A program made the position numbers and the translations under genes. A stretch of 64,000 nucleotides of DNA, from positions 434,001 to 498,000 of the forward strand of contig NZ_JAATOD010000001.1 in NCBI RefSeq assembly GCF_014229645.1, in the 5' to 3' direction. Source of the DNA: Listeria swaminathanii (lineage in GTDB: Bacteria; Bacillota; Bacilli; Lactobacillales; Listeriaceae). This document shows, one piece after another, positions 61,101 through 64,000 of the stretch. Within the stretch, counting starts at the first letter, position 1; every line of letters starts with the position of its first letter. The notes under the pieces were generated by a model, which worked only from the letters and a program-made list of their open reading frames with translations, made no database searches and had not been told where the DNA came from.

Positions 61101-63002
61101 ATGAAAAAAACAATTACTTTTCTTTCGGTAATGATGATATCGTTCAGTATTTTTAGCGTTAATCCACTTTCTGGATTAGCCTTTGAAAAGGGCGCTGCGA
61201 CAACGGAGACCAAACAACAAGTTAATGCAACAAACGCGGCTACGGATATAGTTACTGCTCAAGATTTGGGAGGACAGACGTGGTTAATTAATGAAGTAAA
61301 TAAACAACTCGCACCAAAAGCAGTTGGGGTAGATTTAACCTTCGAGGACTTGGCGAAAATTACTAGGATTACGATTACTGATCGTGGGCTTACGGGGGAA
61401 GTGCCGCCTGAAATTAAAAATCTTGTTTCATTAGAATTTTTGATTTTATACAGTAATAATTTAACTGGGACGATTCCTGCTGAACTTGGGGAATTAACAA
61501 AGCTAAAGGAACTTCGATTAGATTTCAATAAATTGACTGGAACAATTCCTGATGGCCTTGGAAATATTCCGTCGATTGCATTGCAGAGAAACAGATTAGT
61601 TGGCCAAATCCCTTTGAGCTTATATGAAAATAGAACAGGGAAAAATGAAGTAAATGTTTCGGGTAACCAAGTGACAATTAATAGTAGAGCACCTGAACCA
61701 AGTATTTACTCCTATGCAACTTTTATTTATCCAGCTACTACCCCGGAATATGGTGGGCATTTGAAGGCGACAACAACTTATATTAGCAACTTGGAAAATG
61801 ATGCTTTTATTACGCCGTTTCTTCCAGGTAGTTCCACATTTATCGATTTACAAGCGGTATTTATGTTTGAAACGGAGCTCTATGAAGGGCACGAGGTAAC
61901 AATTACGGATGATGCTTCCGGAAAACTGCTTTATGAGGGCGAGTTAACTTCTGATATCAGTATTTCTTTAAAGAGTTTAAGTTCTGGCTACCATAATATT
62001 CGTGTTGTACTCGATAATGCACCAAACAATCCGCAAAATCAAACAACATTTGGTATCAGCATTGTAAGTACGGTAGCGGGGGATTTAACAGTTAATTACA
62101 TCGATGAAACCGGAAAAACCATTCACGAACCACAGACAGTTAGTGGGTTTGTAGGCGATGATTATGATGTAACAACCGACGAATACCAATTAGCAATTGA
62201 TGGATATGAATTAGATAGTTCTAAATTACCAACTGATGCAATTGGCACATTTGATCACGCGCCATTGTCTGTAACGTATGTGTACAAAGAGAATCAAGGC
62301 GCGCCAGTCACGGTAAAATATGTAGATGAAAATGGTAACGAACTAACTACTTCTGACAATTTGACTGGCAAACTAGATGACACCTATCAAGCAGGAGCGA
62401 AAGAAATTGCTGGCTTTACGCTAGATGAGAGCAAACTACCAACCAATGCAAGTGGAATATTTGAAGCTGATCCGCAGGCAGTCGTGTATGTGTATAAAGC
62501 CGTGCCAGCAATGATTAAAGCGCATGACTCAATGATTTATGTGGGTGATAATTGGACTGCGGCAGATAATTTTGATAGCGTAAGTGATAATTTTGGTGCA
62601 GCAGTTTCCTTTGATGATGTGACGGTTGAAGGGACGGTGGATACAACGATAGCTGGCATTTACCCAGTAACGTATAGCTTTGCTGGAGAAAGTATCACTA
62701 TTCAAGTAACAGTGAAAAATAAAGATATACCAGCGAACTCAGTTACACCATCAGATCCGAGCTCACCAAGCGAACAAAGTGCTTCAACTACACCAAAAAC
62801 ACCAGACAAACAAACAGCAAAATCGCCAACATTAAAAATAACGCCAACACAAAGTGAAACATCCACTGTAGCGGGTAAATTAAAACTTCCTACTACTGGG
62901 GATAATCTTTTGGATAGCATTATCTATAGTTTATTTGGCTTCATTGCTATATGTGTGGCATTTTGTTTATTCTTCTGGCGTAAAAAGCAAAAACATAGCT
63001 AA
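61101..63002 (+). CDS. LPXTG surface protein with plant-type LRRs and MucBP domains (633 aa)
   Basis: Signal peptide (1-27, ending GLA), then three to four LRRs of the plant LTGxIP type (RGLTGEVPPEIKNLVSLEFL, NNLTGTIPAELGELTKLKEL, NKLTGTIPDGLGNI; about 90-180), a beta-rich region (about 200-330), two MucBP domains (TVNYIDETGKTIHEPQTV and TVKYVDENGNELTTSDNL), a bacterial Ig-like domain (about 475-545), a Thr/Pro/Ser stalk and LPTTG (596-600) with TM and basic tail. It is wall-anchored. The stop codon abuts a GH1 remnant. Confidence 0.9.
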   Translation: MKKTITFLSVMMISFSIFSVNPLSGLAFEKGAATTETKQQVNATNAATDIVTAQDLGGQTWLINEVNKQLAPKAVGVDLTFEDLAKITRITITDRGLTGEVPPEIKNLVSLEFLILYSNNLTGTIPAELGELTKLKELRLDFNKLTGTIPDGLGNIPSIALQRNRLVGQIPLSLYENRTGKNEVNVSGNQVTINSRAPEPSIYSYATFIYPATTPEYGGHLKATTTYISNLENDAFITPFLPGSSTFIDLQAVFMFETELYEGHEVTITDDASGKLLYEGELTSDISISLKSLSSGYHNIRVVLDNAPNNPQNQTTFGISIVSTVAGDLTVNYIDETGKTIHEPQTVSGFVGDDYDVTTDEYQLAIDGYELDSSKLPTDAIGTFDHAPLSVTYVYKENQGAPVTVKYVDENGNELTTSDNLTGKLDDTYQAGAKEIAGFTLDESKLPTNASGIFEADPQAVVYVYKAVPAMIKAHDSMIYVGDNWTAADNFDSVSDNFGAAVSFDDVTVEGTVDTTIAGIYPVTYSFAGESITIQVTVKNKDIPANSVTPSDPSSPSEQSASTTPKTPDKQTAKSPTLKITPTQSETSTVAGKLKLPTTGDNLLDSIIYSLFGFIAICVAFCLFFWRKKQKHS

Positions 63003-63212
<210 letters not shown>

Positions 63213-63225
63213 ATTAATATAAATC

Positions 63226-63894
63226 TCATATATCCAAAGAGTCCTTATCAATCCGGTAAGGGCTTTTTTTGTTGATCAAAAATTCTTCTGTCACAAGTTC
63301 GGTTAATAAATTGGATATGTTTGGCTGCGTCGTGCGGCAATATCTGGCAAGGACTGACTGATTGATAAAGTTTGGTAATACAATTTCATTTCTTTCTTCA
63401 TCTTCAGTGCCCATCTCAACTGCAAGATTTTCCAAAGCCATATAAATCCGTTCTTTCGGCGTTTTGGCAATCATTCCAAGAAGTGCATAGTGGCGAGCGA
63501 AAACATCCGCAATACTAGCTAGAAGAAAATCATTCACATCAGGTTTCACAGACAATATATTGAGCAAGAAGTCCGCATCAATTTTATAAAGCACGAGCCG
63601 TTCGCTCATGACTGTAATACTATGCTTTTTTTTCGGATAAGAGGAGAACGCGTCAATTCCTAAAATATTATATGGAAGAACAAATACAGAAATATAGTTT
63701 GTTTTTCTTAAATTGTCCTCTAATTCTACTGCAGCATAACCCTCTAACACGAAAAAGATATGTTTTGCTTTTTCTTCCTCGAAAATTATTTTTTCGTTCA
63801 TTGTATAGGTTTGCTTTTTTACATGTTTATAGTAATCCGGAAATTCTTTTAAATAGCCAAATACGGTATCAAGTTTTTCTGGCATTCGTGTCAC
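63226..63894 (-). CDS. Crp/Fnr-family (PrfA-like) transcriptional regulator (222 aa)
   Basis: N-terminal cyclic-nucleotide-binding-type beta barrel (about 25-120, with FVLEGYAAVEL), a long dimerisation helix and a C-terminal helix-turn-helix (about 175-205; NQSVLARYCRTTQPNISNLL). Such PrfA-like regulators are numerous in Listeria; the ligand is unknown. AAAGGAG is 4-5 nt before the ATG. It runs toward the GH1 remnant and may once have controlled a sugar operon here. Confidence 0.88.
   Translation of the reverse strand: MTRMPEKLDTVFGYLKEFPDYYKHVKKQTYTMNEKIIFEEEKAKHIFFVLEGYAAVELEDNLRKTNYISVFVLPYNILGIDAFSSYPKKKHSITVMSERLVLYKIDADFLLNILSVKPDVNDFLLASIADVFARHYALLGMIAKTPKERIYMALENLAVEMGTEDEERNEIVLPNFINQSVLARYCRTTQPNISNLLTELVTEEFLINKKSPYRIDKDSLDI
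63240..63271 (+). terminator. Plus-strand terminator inside the 3' end of the regulator gene
   Basis: AGTCCTTATC (63240-63249) pairs with GGTAAGGGCT (63255-63264) with G-U pairs, then seven T. It would close transcripts from the third LRR gene and the GH1 remnant. Confidence 0.7.
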
Positions 63895-64000
63895 TCCTTT
63901 TCGGATGTATTTACCCTTTTAGTATACGCTATTTATTTTGAAAAAGAATTTTGAACAGTTTGTGACGTTCGATAAAATAGCGCTTTGTATGCATTTCTAA

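Noticed and set aside
60976..61101. A 41-codon ORF ending at the start of the third LRR gene.
   Set aside because: It contains the TATAAT promoter core for that gene, has a poor ribosome site and no recognisable protein character.

Overview
The window is a low-GC Firmicute chromosome segment from Listeria, most likely L. monocytogenes or a very close relative. The evidence is a single flagellar/chemotaxis supercluster of about 39 kb in the Listeria order (mogR, a FliO-like gene, fliPQR, flhBAF, flgG, cheR, motAB, gmaR, cheV, flaA, cheYA, flgDE, fliMY, flgKL, fliDS, flgBC, fliEFGHI). It is followed by a pyruvate oxidase gene, an MCP gene, a glmS gene with its ribozyme leader, and LPXTG internalin-like genes. 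No rRNA, tRNA, transposase or CRISPR array was seen.

Layout. 1-4.4 kb is accessory DNA: the tail of a membrane protein, a near-perfect SigB promoter feeding a short terminated transcript, a small two-gene unit, a Panacea-domain (SocA-like) antitoxin-type gene overlapping a four-TM membrane protein gene, and two tandem DUF805 genes. Three related terminator elements recur here. 4.4-5.6 kb (minus strand) holds mogR and a small downstream gene. 5.9-44.7 kb (plus strand) is the motility cluster, read as long operons with very short gaps or overlaps. Its control regions (before the FliO-like gene, flaA, cheY, the YaaR-like gene and, further on, the MCP gene) carry TTTT-N5-AAAA operators, the published MogR site. 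Several form arrays with about 20-bp spacing. gmaR, the antirepressor and flagellin glycosyltransferase, is inside the cluster, so repressor and antirepressor are in one locus. A SigB-like promoter on the minus strand at the fliQ/fliR junction fits the known long antisense mogR transcript (the 'excludon'). The cluster has no sigD, flgM, cheB, cheW, cheC, cheD or flhG.

44.7-52.6 kb holds a small membrane protein, a PadR/DUF1048 pair, an unknown gene, a FusB-family (EF-G-binding) gene with what reads as an ermC-style translational attenuator and leader peptide, pyruvate oxidase, the MCP, a C39-like peptidase and a 70-residue mini-LPXTG protein. 52.6-57.2 kb holds the glmS promoter, ribozyme and gene, a monofunctional FAD synthetase, a DUF6530/degenerate GIY-YIG pair and a DUF4064 membrane protein. 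57.2-63 kb carries three LRR/LPXTG surface proteins; the third has plant-type LRRs. Its stop codon directly abuts a truncated GH1 6-phospho-beta-glucosidase remnant. The window ends with a Crp/Fnr (PrfA-like) regulator on the minus strand.

All functions are assigned by reading the translated sequence and by recognising families and gene order; no database search was run. Strain or species assignment within Listeria is an inference.
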